Below are positions 9,085 through 16,430 of a DNA stretch of 52,133 nucleotides, piece after piece. Each line of letters starts with the position of its first letter. The stretch's first letter is position 1. The translations under genes and the position numbers were made by a program. The DNA comes from Acidimicrobiaceae bacterium (GTDB lineage Bacteria; Actinomycetota; Acidimicrobiia; Acidimicrobiales; Ilumatobacteraceae): the NCBI GenBank assembly GCA_947467375.1, contig CANIHL010000004.1:1-52133 (forward strand), written 5' to 3'. The notes under the pieces are model-generated. The model was not told the origin of the DNA and did not search any database. It worked only from the letters and a program-made list of their open reading frames with translations.

Positions 9085-9812
9085 TGCAAGCAGTATCCAC
9101 TTCTCCGCATAGGTTTGCCGCCCAGGCAATGGGCACGGCTGTTAGTTGGCATATTGATTGCGAAGATGTGCAATTGGCACAGGATGCTTGGCAGATCGCG
9201 CTTGCAGAAATTGAACGTTGTGAGCAAATGTTTTCAACATTTAGGCCAAGCAGCGAAGTCTCTCGAATTAATCGGGGCGAACTGCACTTGCTCGATGCCT
9301 CGCAAGAAGTTGTTGAGGTGCTCGATGCATGCACGTGGCTAGAACATTTGAGTGGTGGTGTGTTTCGCGCACGACGACCCGATGGTTCGCTTGATCCAGC
9401 GGGGTTCGTGAAGGGCTGGGCGGTGGAACGCGCTGCCCAAAAATTGCGTGAAGCCGGTTTGAACAATTGGTATCTGGGCGCGGGAGGCGACATTCAAACC
9501 TGCGGAACGCAGATCTCTGGAGACAAATGGACGGTCGGTGTGGTTGACCCACATGATGAATCGCGTGTGCGCTGCACGGTGGATATTCCTGTCGACTATG
9601 CCATTGCAACTTCAGGAACCTCTGCGCGTGGAATGCACATCTGGAATGGCAAGACGAATGCAATGGTGTCACCAGTTGCTTCATTTACGGTCATTGGGCC
9701 GCAGTTGATGTGGGCAGATGCGTTAGCAACAACAGGATTCGTCATGGGCGAACCTGGAGTGAAGTGGGTGGAAGAAATGTTTCTCGGTTACGTTGCGTTC
9801 TCGCTCGCCTGA
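9081..9812 (+). CDS. apbE: FAD:protein FMN transferase (ApbE family)
   Basis: ApbE enzymes split FAD and attach FMN through a phosphoester to Ser/Thr in target domains. Family marks are AMGTAVSW near the N-terminus, SEVSRIN, LDPAGFVKGWAVERA, AGGDIQ and a late Asp in WADALATTGFVMG. The start is ATG 9081, overlapping the upstream stop as ATGA. At 243 residues it is shorter than typical ApbE, and neither this start nor an upstream GTG gives a signal peptide or lipobox, although its presumed substrate domain is outside the membrane. Either the target is modified before export or the domain faces inward. It is the third gene of the redox operon. Confidence 0.87.
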   Translation: MMQAVSTSPHRFAAQAMGTAVSWHIDCEDVQLAQDAWQIALAEIERCEQMFSTFRPSSEVSRINRGELHLLDASQEVVEVLDACTWLEHLSGGVFRARRPDGSLDPAGFVKGWAVERAAQKLREAGLNNWYLGAGGDIQTCGTQISGDKWTVGVVDPHDESRVRCTVDIPVDYAIATSGTSARGMHIWNGKTNAMVSPVASFTVIGPQLMWADALATTGFVMGEPGVKWVEEMFLGYVAFSLA

Positions 9813-9830
9813 CTCTGGCAGAGTAGAGAC

Positions 9831-10814
9831 ATGCGCGCAATAGTTCTTAACGGTCATGGTGGTCCAGAAGTTTTAACATTTGCCGATATTGCGGCTCCTC
9901 AACCTGGTCCAGAGGAAATTATGGTGCAGGTTCGCGCCACAAGTTTGAATCGTGCCGATCTGTTGCAGCGCATGGGTTTTTATCCAGACCCGTTTCCGGG
10001 TGAGCACGAAGTTCCAGGAATGGAATTTTCTGGTCGCATTTCAGCGCTAGGCGCACGAGTGCGTACGTGGAAAATCGGCGACGAAGTGATGGGCATAGTG
10101 AGTGGCGGCGCTTATGCAGAGCAACTCGTTGTGCATGAACGACAGGCCATGCGAATTCCGCGCGGTGTGTCTCTTGCAGATGCCGCTGCAATTCCCGAAG
10201 TGTTTATTACGGCTTGGGACGCACTGGTAGTGCAAGGTGGTCTTACAAGCGGACGTTGGGCGCTCGTTCATGCTGGAGCGTCCGGTGTTGGAACTGCCGC
10301 TGTGCAAATTTGCAAAGCAATTGGTGCACATGTCATTGCCACATGCTCTACCGGCAAGGTTGCTGCCGTACAGGCGCTTGGCGCTGATGTCGTTGTTGAC
10401 TACTCATCTGAAGATTTTGTCGAAGCAGTGAAGTCTGCAACTGGAGGCCGTGGGGTAGACGTGGTGTTGTGCGTCATTGGTGGCGAATATCTCGATCGCA
10501 ACGTTGCCTCGCTTGCACAAAAGGGGCACATTGTTCAAGTTGGTGTCATGGGCGGTGGCAACATGGCGTTCAACCTTTCAGGACTCATGCCCAAACGCGC
10601 AAAGCTTTCAGGTACGGTGCTGCGGGCACGTCCTATTGAAGAAAAAATCGCAATCAGTCAGCGATTTGCTGCAGAGGTTATTCCGTTGTTTGAATCGGGG
10701 CGATTGAAGCCAGTAATTGACTGTAGATATTCATTTGCTGACATCGCGCACGCACATGTGCACATGGGAGCAAACGCAAATACCGGCAAAATCGTTATCG
10801 ATATTGGCGCGTAG
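9831..10814 (+). CDS. NAD(P)H:quinone oxidoreductase, zinc-independent MDR family (PIG3-like)
   Basis: A 327-residue medium-chain dehydrogenase/reductase. The GroES-like N-terminal half (about 1-120) lacks the catalytic and structural zinc cysteines of alcohol dehydrogenases, and the Rossmann half has the nucleotide loop HAGASGVGTAAVQICKAIGA (about 144-163). The overall match is to quinone oxidoreductases such as human TP53I3 (PIG3), which transfer one electron from NADPH to quinones. It starts 18 bases after apbE and may be co-transcribed with the redox genes. It converges on gltA with a 12-base gap. Confidence 0.85.
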   Translation: MRAIVLNGHGGPEVLTFADIAAPQPGPEEIMVQVRATSLNRADLLQRMGFYPDPFPGEHEVPGMEFSGRISALGARVRTWKIGDEVMGIVSGGAYAEQLVVHERQAMRIPRGVSLADAAAIPEVFITAWDALVVQGGLTSGRWALVHAGASGVGTAAVQICKAIGAHVIATCSTGKVAAVQALGADVVVDYSSEDFVEAVKSATGGRGVDVVLCVIGGEYLDRNVASLAQKGHIVQVGVMGGGNMAFNLSGLMPKRAKLSGTVLRARPIEEKIAISQRFAAEVIPLFESGRLKPVIDCRYSFADIAHAHVHMGANANTGKIVIDIGA

Positions 10815-10826
10815 AGCGCAGGCGAC

Positions 10827-12095
10827 TTAACGCTTCTGCAGGTCGGTGTACGAACGCTCGTCTTGGCCGGTGTACCACTGGCGAGGACGACTGATCTTTT
10901 GTTCCTTGTCGCCGAGCAGCTCAACCATGTGTGCAAGCCAGCCCACTGTGCGTGGGATGGCGAACAGTACCGTGAACATTTCCTCAGGGAAACCAAGGGC
11001 TTGATAGATGAGACCAGAGTAGAAGTCAACGTTTGGGTACAGCTTGCGCGAGATGAAGTACTCATCTTTTAGCGCGGTTTCTTCAAGCTTGAGTGCGATG
11101 TCAAGCAGCGGGTTCATACCCGTAACTTCAAACACTTCGTACGCAGTCTTCTTGATGATGACAGCGCGTGGATCAAAGTTTTTGTACACACGGTGGCCGA
11201 AGCCCATGAGCTTCTCTTCACCCTTTTTCACACGTTCGATGAATGCCGGAACATTGGCCACGCTGCCAATTTCGCTGAGCATATGAATAACGGCTTCATT
11301 CGCGCCACCATGTAACGGCCCAAAGAGGGCAGCTGCAGCAGCCGATGTTGCTGAATACGGATCGGAGTTTGCGCTAGCAACAACACGCATGGTGGTGGTG
11401 CCACAGTTCTGCTCGTGATCGGCATGCAGAATGAACAGCACGTCCATTGCACGGGCAAGCGTTGGGTTGACTTCGTAGTCATCGCCAATGCGATACATCA
11501 TGTTCAAGAAGTTGTGCGCGTACGACAATGAGTTGTTCGGAAGCACGAATGGCAGACCAGCAGAGAATCGGTATGTCATTGCCGCAATGGTTGGCACCTT
11601 GGCAATGAGACGAAGAATCTGCTTGTTTAATGTTTCAGGATTGAAAATGTCGCGCGCATCATCGTAAAAAGTCCCAAGCGCTGCAACAGCCGAAATGAAC
11701 ATTCCCATTGGGTGAGCGTCGTAATGAAATCCATCCACGAAACGCTTGCGCATGTTCTCGTGAATCATGGTGTGATGAGTGATGTCGTAATTCCATTGCG
11801 CGAGTTCTTCTGAGTTTGGAAGCTCTCCGTTGAGCAATAAATACGCAACTTCAGTAAAGGTCGACTTAGCTGCAAGTTCTTCAATCGGGTATCCGCGATA
11901 GCGCAAGATTCCCTTCTCGCCATCGAGGTAAGTGATTGCGGATTGACATGCTGCCGTTGATAAAAACGCGGGGTCATACATCCGCAAATCGGGGTCTAGT
12001 TCGCGTAGCGCAGACGACGCGAATACCGAGTCAGTAACCGGAACAGTAACTTTCTTGCCTGTTCGGTCATCAATGATGGTGATTGTTTCAGCCAT
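10827..12095 (-). CDS. gltA: Citrate synthase (type II, hexameric-like)
   Basis: Condenses acetyl-CoA with oxaloacetate to enter the TCA cycle. The 422-residue protein has the catalytic triad regions: GPLHGGANEAV (His), MGFGHRVYKNFDPRA (His) and NVDFYSGLIY (Asp). The N-terminal beta-rich domain is typical of the Gram-negative/actinobacterial type II enzyme. A strong ribosome site, AGAAGGGA, lies about eight bases before the ATG. It is downstream of lysR and the carboxyltransferase on the same strand but has a 67-base leader of its own, so it is probably separately transcribed. Confidence 0.97.
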   Translation of the reverse strand: MAETITIIDDRTGKKVTVPVTDSVFASSALRELDPDLRMYDPAFLSTAACQSAITYLDGEKGILRYRGYPIEELAAKSTFTEVAYLLLNGELPNSEELAQWNYDITHHTMIHENMRKRFVDGFHYDAHPMGMFISAVAALGTFYDDARDIFNPETLNKQILRLIAKVPTIAAMTYRFSAGLPFVLPNNSLSYAHNFLNMMYRIGDDYEVNPTLARAMDVLFILHADHEQNCGTTTMRVVASANSDPYSATSAAAAALFGPLHGGANEAVIHMLSEIGSVANVPAFIERVKKGEEKLMGFGHRVYKNFDPRAVIIKKTAYEVFEVTGMNPLLDIALKLEETALKDEYFISRKLYPNVDFYSGLIYQALGFPEEMFTVLFAIPRTVGWLAHMVELLGDKEQKISRPRQWYTGQDERSYTDLQKR

Positions 12096-12143
12096 CGTGA
12101 TTCCCTTCTTATCGTGTTAGGGAGCTTCCTCTCCCTGTCGTTA

Positions 12144-12149
12144 AGTGTA
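12144..12149 (-). promoter_or_regulatory. Candidate -10 box for gltA
   Basis: On the minus strand this reads TACACT and lies 48 bases before the gltA ATG. No convincing -35 is seen. The implied leader of about 40 bases contains a short GGGAG/CTCCC hairpin and the Shine-Dalgarno. No exact copy of the TACAAGT pair found at icd and acn is present here. Confidence 0.35.
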
Positions 12150-12162
12150 GAGGGGGCAGGGT

Positions 12163-13533
12163 TTACAAAGGTGTGTTGTCGTGTTTGCGAGGGATAAGAC
12201 GCTCGCGTTTGTCGCGCAACATGGCAAAAGCAGAGGAAATTTCACGTCGTGTTTCCTCTGGGTTAATGACAGAGTCAACGTAGCCACGCTCGGCCGCAAT
12301 GTATGGATTTAGCAGGCGTTCGGCGTAGTCGGATTCGAAGGCGGCACGTTCTTCGGGGGTGGCTCGGCGTTGCAAAATGGCTGCGGCTTGGCCGGCGCCC
12401 ATCACGGCCAGTTCTGCTGTTGGCCAAGCGAGACATAAGTCATTTCCCATGGTCTTGGAATCCATCACGATGTAGGCGCCGCCATAGCTCTTGCGCAAAA
12501 TAATGCACACTCGTGGAACTGTTGCGCGTGCATAAGCAAACACCAATTGTCCTCCGTGACGGATCATGCCCCGCCACTCCAAGTCTTTACCCGGATAGAA
12601 GCCAGGCGTATCAACAAGTGTGAGCAATGGAATATTGAATGCATCGCAGAATGAAACAAAACGAGCTGCTTTTTGAGATGCGGGAATGTCAAGAGTGCCT
12701 GCCAGCACCATTGGCTGATTGGCAACTACGCCAACCGATTCACCGTCAATGGTGATGAATGCGGTGATGACATTTGCTGCCCATCGTTCGCGAACTTCGA
12801 ATAGATAATCATCATCGGCGATTGATCGGATGACTTTACGAACGTCGTAGCTTCCCGTCGTCGACTCGGGAATGAGCGCCCCAGCTTCTGGTGTTAAACG
12901 GTCGGATGGGTCTCCGGTTTCAACATGTGGTGCAAGTTCGTCAACATTGTTTGGAATAAAGGTGAGCAATTGTTCTAGCGCTTCAACTGCTGCGGCAATA
13001 TCGGAAACCACCAAACTGGCAACGCCGCTTTGTTTCGCGTGTGCATCAGTGCCTCCCAAGTCTTCATTGCTAATTGCAATTCCGGTGAACTCTGCAACCA
13101 TGGTCGGGCCAGAAACGAATGCATACGAATCTGCCGTCATGATGACGAAGTCACTGAGGCCAATGAGCAGCGCTGGTCCTGAAACTGCAGGCCCGGTGAC
13201 AATGGTGAAGGTAGGAATGACACCGGAGCAATTGGCGATTGCGCGTGCCGCTTGACCCCATCCGTGGAGTGCTGCAATTCCTTCAAGAATGTCTGCCCCA
13301 GAAGACGCCATTGCGAGGACAAGTGGGATTCTTTGATTCAACGCAATTGCGGCGGCGTTGGCAATTACTCCCGAAGCTTCAGCTGAAAGCGCGCCTCGGT
13401 GGTATTCGGCGTCGATGTCGACCCACACCACATTCCGGCCAGAGTTTTCGAGAAAGCGAACTTCTGCAGATGCCGCACCTTTCACCGCATGCTGTAATTG
13501 CACGCCGGATGAAAGAGGAGACACGGTCGACAC
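12163..13533 (-). CDS. Acyl-CoA carboxylase carboxyltransferase (beta) subunit, short form
   Basis: A 456-residue carboxyltransferase that would move a carboxyl group from carboxybiotin to acetyl- or propionyl-CoA. Recognisable elements are ANQPMVLAGTLDIPASQKAA and VDTPGFYPGKDLEWRG (about 315-330), then ILRKSYGGAYIVM, a typical C-terminal acyl-CoA/biotin pocket. It lacks about the first 60-80 residues of standard PccB/AccD5, including the usual GKLTARERI segment. The start is GTG, with the -10-like TAATCT six bases upstream, inside the end of lysR. No biotin carboxylase gene is nearby, so its alpha partner must lie elsewhere. The substrate is undetermined. Confidence 0.85.
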   Translation of the reverse strand: MSTVSPLSSGVQLQHAVKGAASAEVRFLENSGRNVVWVDIDAEYHRGALSAEASGVIANAAAIALNQRIPLVLAMASSGADILEGIAALHGWGQAARAIANCSGVIPTFTIVTGPAVSGPALLIGLSDFVIMTADSYAFVSGPTMVAEFTGIAISNEDLGGTDAHAKQSGVASLVVSDIAAAVEALEQLLTFIPNNVDELAPHVETGDPSDRLTPEAGALIPESTTGSYDVRKVIRSIADDDYLFEVRERWAANVITAFITIDGESVGVVANQPMVLAGTLDIPASQKAARFVSFCDAFNIPLLTLVDTPGFYPGKDLEWRGMIRHGGQLVFAYARATVPRVCIILRKSYGGAYIVMDSKTMGNDLCLAWPTAELAVMGAGQAAAILQRRATPEERAAFESDYAERLLNPYIAAERGYVDSVINPEETRREISSAFAMLRDKRERLIPRKHDNTPL

Positions 13534-13535
13534 GT

Positions 13536-14447
13536 CTAGAGATTAGTGCTCACACCTGGTTGGCGTTCGCCCGACTTGGCGATGACTGCTTTAGTGATGT
13601 CAAGCGCAGCGCGTGTGGGTTTGTTCGGGAGAGGACGCTTTCGCGAAGCCCAGCCCACGATTCGTGGGGGGAGCTCGGGTATCGCGACACGTGAGTATTC
13701 ACCTTTTAGCCAGCCAGGAATTGCAGTAGCGGGAACAATTGCCGCACCGAACCCTTCGAATGCCAAAGATGCGAGCAAACGCACTCCGTCAATTTCGGCC
13801 TGTGCCGTAAGAGCAAGACGTTGTGAACCTGCTGCTCGATCTATTACGCGCCGCATCGACGTGTTGCGTGGTGGAAGCAACAAAGGTTCGGTTGCAAGTT
13901 CGGCAAGTGTGATGGATTGTTTATTCGCCCAGTGATGATTGGAATGGACTAATAACAACAGATCTTCAGAGAAGAGTTCAACTAAATCGAGTTCTGGATT
14001 GTCAATAGGGAAGTGAACAATTGCAGCATCAAGGTCGCCTGCAAGTAACCGAGGCAGCAGTGTTGACGAACTTCCTTCGTGAATGATTGCACGAACTTTT
14101 GGATGATCGCGCTTCAAGGCGGGAAGCAGGCGAGGCATTAACCATCGACCAGTGGTTCCAATAACGCCCAGGCGAGTGTCTCCTTCGACTTCTGTATCTG
14201 TGCTCTGAATATCAGCTTCAATGTCTTCCAGTTCGTGAATGATGCGTCGAGCACGCTCCACAACGAGTTCTCCATCGTCAGTAAGTTTTCCGCTGGTGCG
14301 CTCAACAAGGCTGACCCCAAGTTCCTTTTCCAGGCGGGAAATATGGGCCGAAACGTTGCTTTGTACCGTGCCAAGTGCCCGAGAAGCTGCAGAGAACGAC
14401 CCATGGTCGGCAATGGCGATCAGGCTTGATAAATGGCGAATCTCCAT
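13536..14447 (-). CDS. LysR-family transcriptional regulator
   Basis: A 303-residue LysR-type regulator: N-terminal winged helix-turn-helix (about 1-60, MEIRHLSSLIAIADHGSF at the start) and a two-lobed periplasmic-binding-protein-like effector domain (about 88-290). ATG 14447 is chosen because the HTH begins there and TACCGT lies seven bases upstream, as expected for leaderless transcription; a longer in-frame extension would run through the 6C RNA promoter. The stop is two bases before the carboxyltransferase GTG, so it may control that gene. The effector is unknown. Confidence 0.9.
   Translation of the reverse strand: MEIRHLSSLIAIADHGSFSAASRALGTVQSNVSAHISRLEKELGVSLVERTSGKLTDDGELVVERARRIIHELEDIEADIQSTDTEVEGDTRLGVIGTTGRWLMPRLLPALKRDHPKVRAIIHEGSSSTLLPRLLAGDLDAAIVHFPIDNPELDLVELFSEDLLLLVHSNHHWANKQSITLAELATEPLLLPPRNTSMRRVIDRAAGSQRLALTAQAEIDGVRLLASLAFEGFGAAIVPATAIPGWLKGEYSRVAIPELPPRIVGWASRKRPLPNKPTRAALDITKAVIAKSGERQPGVSTNL
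13540..13545 (-). promoter_or_regulatory. Leaderless-type -10 box, carboxyltransferase gene
   Basis: Minus strand TAATCT, six bases (CTAGAC) before the GTG at 13533, placing the first transcribed base at the start codon. It lies within the last codons of lysR. Confidence 0.5.
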
Positions 14448-14454
14448 ATCCAAT

Positions 14455-14460
14455 ACGGTA
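14455..14460 (-). promoter_or_regulatory. Leaderless-type -10 box, lysR
   Basis: Minus strand TACCGT, seven bases before the ATG at 14447. It supports the short start of the LysR protein. Confidence 0.5.
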
Positions 14461-14515
14461 CTCGGCGTGGAGTGGGGTATCACGAAAATAGATAGGAAGT
14501 ATCGTGCCGTTCGCC

Positions 14516-14545
14516 TTGAACGCTTACCCACGGGTAGGGCATACT
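14516..14545 (+). promoter_or_regulatory. Promoter of the 6C RNA
   Basis: TTGAAC (14516-14521) and CATACT (14540-14545), spaced by 18 bases, look like a sigma-70-type promoter. The predicted start is near 14552, just before the first C-loop hairpin. Confidence 0.5.
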
Positions 14546-14551
14546 TGATCT

Positions 14552-14660
14552 CATATCGCGGTGAGACCACCCCCATGGTCCACCCGAAAGTGTCCAGATG
14601 GCTCCCCCAGCCAACTGGATCTTAGGTTGAGAGGCCCCGCATACAAGCGGGGCCTTTCCC
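14552..14660 (+). ncRNA. 6C RNA (actinobacterial small RNA with C-rich loops)
   Basis: Two adjacent hairpins have C-only or C-rich loops, the defining trait of the 6C family. Hairpin 1 (14561-14583) has stems GTG/CAC and GACCA/TGGTC with loop CCCCCA. Hairpin 2 (14593-14619) has stems TCCAG/CTGGA and TGGCT/AGCCA around one A-A mismatch, with loop CCCCC. A strong intrinsic terminator follows (14633-14657), and a promoter-like sequence precedes. The transcript would be about 105 bases. As I recall, the Mycobacterium tuberculosis 6C RNA (B11) also lies beside a HAD/SerB-like gene, as here. The ends are inferred. Confidence 0.8.
14633..14657 (+). terminator. Intrinsic terminator of the 6C RNA
   Basis: An uninterrupted 8-bp stem, GGCCCCGC (14633-14640) and GCGGGGCC (14647-14654), with a six-base loop, followed by TTT and a pyrimidine-rich tail. 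It separates the 6C RNA from the next gene. Confidence 0.85.
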
Positions 14661-14687
14661 GTTTCTGACTCTCGATTTAATTGTCAA

Positions 14688-14693
14688 TAGCCT
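14688..14693 (+). promoter_or_regulatory. Leaderless-type -10 box, HAD-acyltransferase gene
   Basis: TAGCCT, six bases (GCGAGT) before the GTG at 14700. It fixes the GTG as the likely start and first transcribed base. Confidence 0.5.
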
Positions 14694-14699
14694 GCGAGT

Positions 14700-16157
14700 G
14701 TGAGTAACCAAGGTTCGCGTGCAGCGGCGTTCATCGATCTCGATCGCACGTTGATCGGTGAGGCATCGGGTCCATTGCTGAGTGCTGCGTTGCGTGATGC
14801 CGGTGTGGTGTCGTCATCACGACTGCCTGGTGAAGACATGTTGTATCGAGTGTTCAACCTTGTCGGAGAAACGTTGCCGAGCATGTTGCTTGCACGACAA
14901 GGTGTAGCAGTAATGAAGGGCAAGCCTCGTCATCTTGTGGTCGCAGCGGCCAATTCAGTTACCAATCAACTCATGCAGTTGGTGCGAACAAACGCGCGGA
15001 ACATCATTGATGAGCATCGCGCGAATGGTGTGAAAGTAGTGCTTGCAACAACCACTCCACATGACTTGATTGCAACATTTGCTCGACAAATGGGATTCGA
15101 TGATGTCGTGGCTACACGGTTTGAAGTTGATGCAAATGGTGAATACACGGGGCAACTTGTTGGGCCATTTGCATGGTCTGCAGGAAAGCTTGAAGCGGTG
15201 AAGGCGTGGTGTGCGGACCACAATGTGGATCTATCAAGTAGTTATGCGTATTCAGACAGTGTGTACGACGCGCCGTTGCTGAGTGCCGTTGGGTTTCCGC
15301 ATGTTGTGAACCCCGACGCGCGACTTGCGGTTATGGCATCGGCACGAAAGTGGCCGACGGCTCGCTTTGATGAGCAGGGCGAATCATCGAAGCCGTCGTT
15401 GCAAATTTCAGACATTCAAAAATTTGGTTTGCTGTTTGCGCGACCGGAAGTGTTTCCGTTCGCCAAGACAACAATTGATGGAGTTGAACATGTTCCAAGC
15501 AGCGGTCCAGTCATTTTGGTGGCCAATCACCGCAGCTACTTCGATGTGTTTGCAGTAGCCATGATGGTCTCAAAGACTGGTCGCACCGTGCGCTTTTTGG
15601 GCAAGAAAGAAGTCTTCGATGCACCGCTTGTTGGTCAACTTGCTTCGTTGTTGGGGGGAATACGCGTCGATCGAACTTCTGGCAGCGATGAGCCGCTAGA
15701 ACACGCAGCCGCTGCTTTGCAGTCGGGTGAAATGGTTGCCGTGATGCCGCAAGGAACCATTCCACGAGGACTTGAGTTTTTCAATCCACAGTTGCAAGGT
15801 CGATGGGGGGCTGCACGCCTCGCTGTGCAGACCAATGCAACAGTCATTCCTATTGGCTTGTGGGGTACGGAAAAGGTGTGGCCACGCAATGCAAAACTGC
15901 CTGACATATTGAATGTGTCAAACCCACCGCTTGTCAGCATCACGGTTGGTGCACCCGTCGAACTGAATCGATCAGGAAATAGCGACGAAATTGTTGCAGC
16001 AAATACGCAAGCAATTATGGATTCAATTAGTGCATTGTTGCCCGCACAGGCGCGCGAAGAGCGAACTCCAACAGATGATGAATTGCGTGCAACATTTCCA
16101 GCGAGTTACAGCGGTGACTTGCGGGTCGATGCCACACGCAGGCCCGGTACCGACTAG
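14700..16157 (+). CDS. Bifunctional HAD-family phosphatase / 1-acylglycerol-3-phosphate acyltransferase (PlsC-like)
   Basis: A 485-residue fusion. Residues about 8-225 are a SerB-like HAD hydrolase: nucleophile motif FIDLDRTL and late acidic motif YAYSDSVYDAPLL. Residues about 240-450 are a PlsC-type acyltransferase: NHRSYFDVF (the NHx4D motif) and PQGTIPRG (the EGTR-like motif, with Gln replacing Glu). The expected role is acylation of lysophosphatidic acid in membrane phospholipid synthesis, with an attached phosphatase of unproven substrate. The same architecture occurs in M. tuberculosis PlsC (Rv2483c). The start is GTG, supported by a leaderless -10. Its stop shares the palindrome CTAG with the convergent small membrane gene. 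Confidence 0.87.
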   Translation: MSNQGSRAAAFIDLDRTLIGEASGPLLSAALRDAGVVSSSRLPGEDMLYRVFNLVGETLPSMLLARQGVAVMKGKPRHLVVAAANSVTNQLMQLVRTNARNIIDEHRANGVKVVLATTTPHDLIATFARQMGFDDVVATRFEVDANGEYTGQLVGPFAWSAGKLEAVKAWCADHNVDLSSSYAYSDSVYDAPLLSAVGFPHVVNPDARLAVMASARKWPTARFDEQGESSKPSLQISDIQKFGLLFARPEVFPFAKTTIDGVEHVPSSGPVILVANHRSYFDVFAVAMMVSKTGRTVRFLGKKEVFDAPLVGQLASLLGGIRVDRTSGSDEPLEHAAAALQSGEMVAVMPQGTIPRGLEFFNPQLQGRWGAARLAVQTNATVIPIGLWGTEKVWPRNAKLPDILNVSNPPLVSITVGAPVELNRSGNSDEIVAANTQAIMDSISALLPAQAREERTPTDDELRATFPASYSGDLRVDATRRPGTD

Positions 16158-16423
16158 ATATTTGGTTTTTTAATCAACGCGATAATCGCACCAACGCATG
16201 CGGCAGTAATGCCACCAAACACAATTCGAATTGGAAGAGCGGACGGTACTGACCAATTGAAAGCGAATTGAGCCGCGATAAAGATAGCGGGAATGTTTAA
16301 CACAATCATCGCTCTGCGTGCGTTCAGATTCTTCGGCGTTTTCAAGATGGTGAATACACCTATAACACCAAACACCATGGTGTACACCAAAATGAACGTC
16401 ACCATAAGCGCAAGACTTTCCAT
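16154..16423 (-). CDS. Small three-helix membrane protein, unknown function
   Basis: An 89-residue protein made almost entirely of three hydrophobic segments (about 5-27, 37-55 and 64-84) with short polar turns; the loop TPKNLNARR after helix 1 is positively charged. I do not recognise the family. It begins seven bases after the aconitase stop and is probably co-transcribed with it. The last four bases overlap the convergent gene, each using one strand of CTAG as stop. Confidence 0.7.
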   Translation of the reverse strand: MESLALMVTFILVYTMVFGVIGVFTILKTPKNLNARRAMIVLNIPAIFIAAQFAFNWSVPSALPIRIVFGGITAACVGAIIALIKKPNI

Positions 16424-16430
16424 CTGCAGG

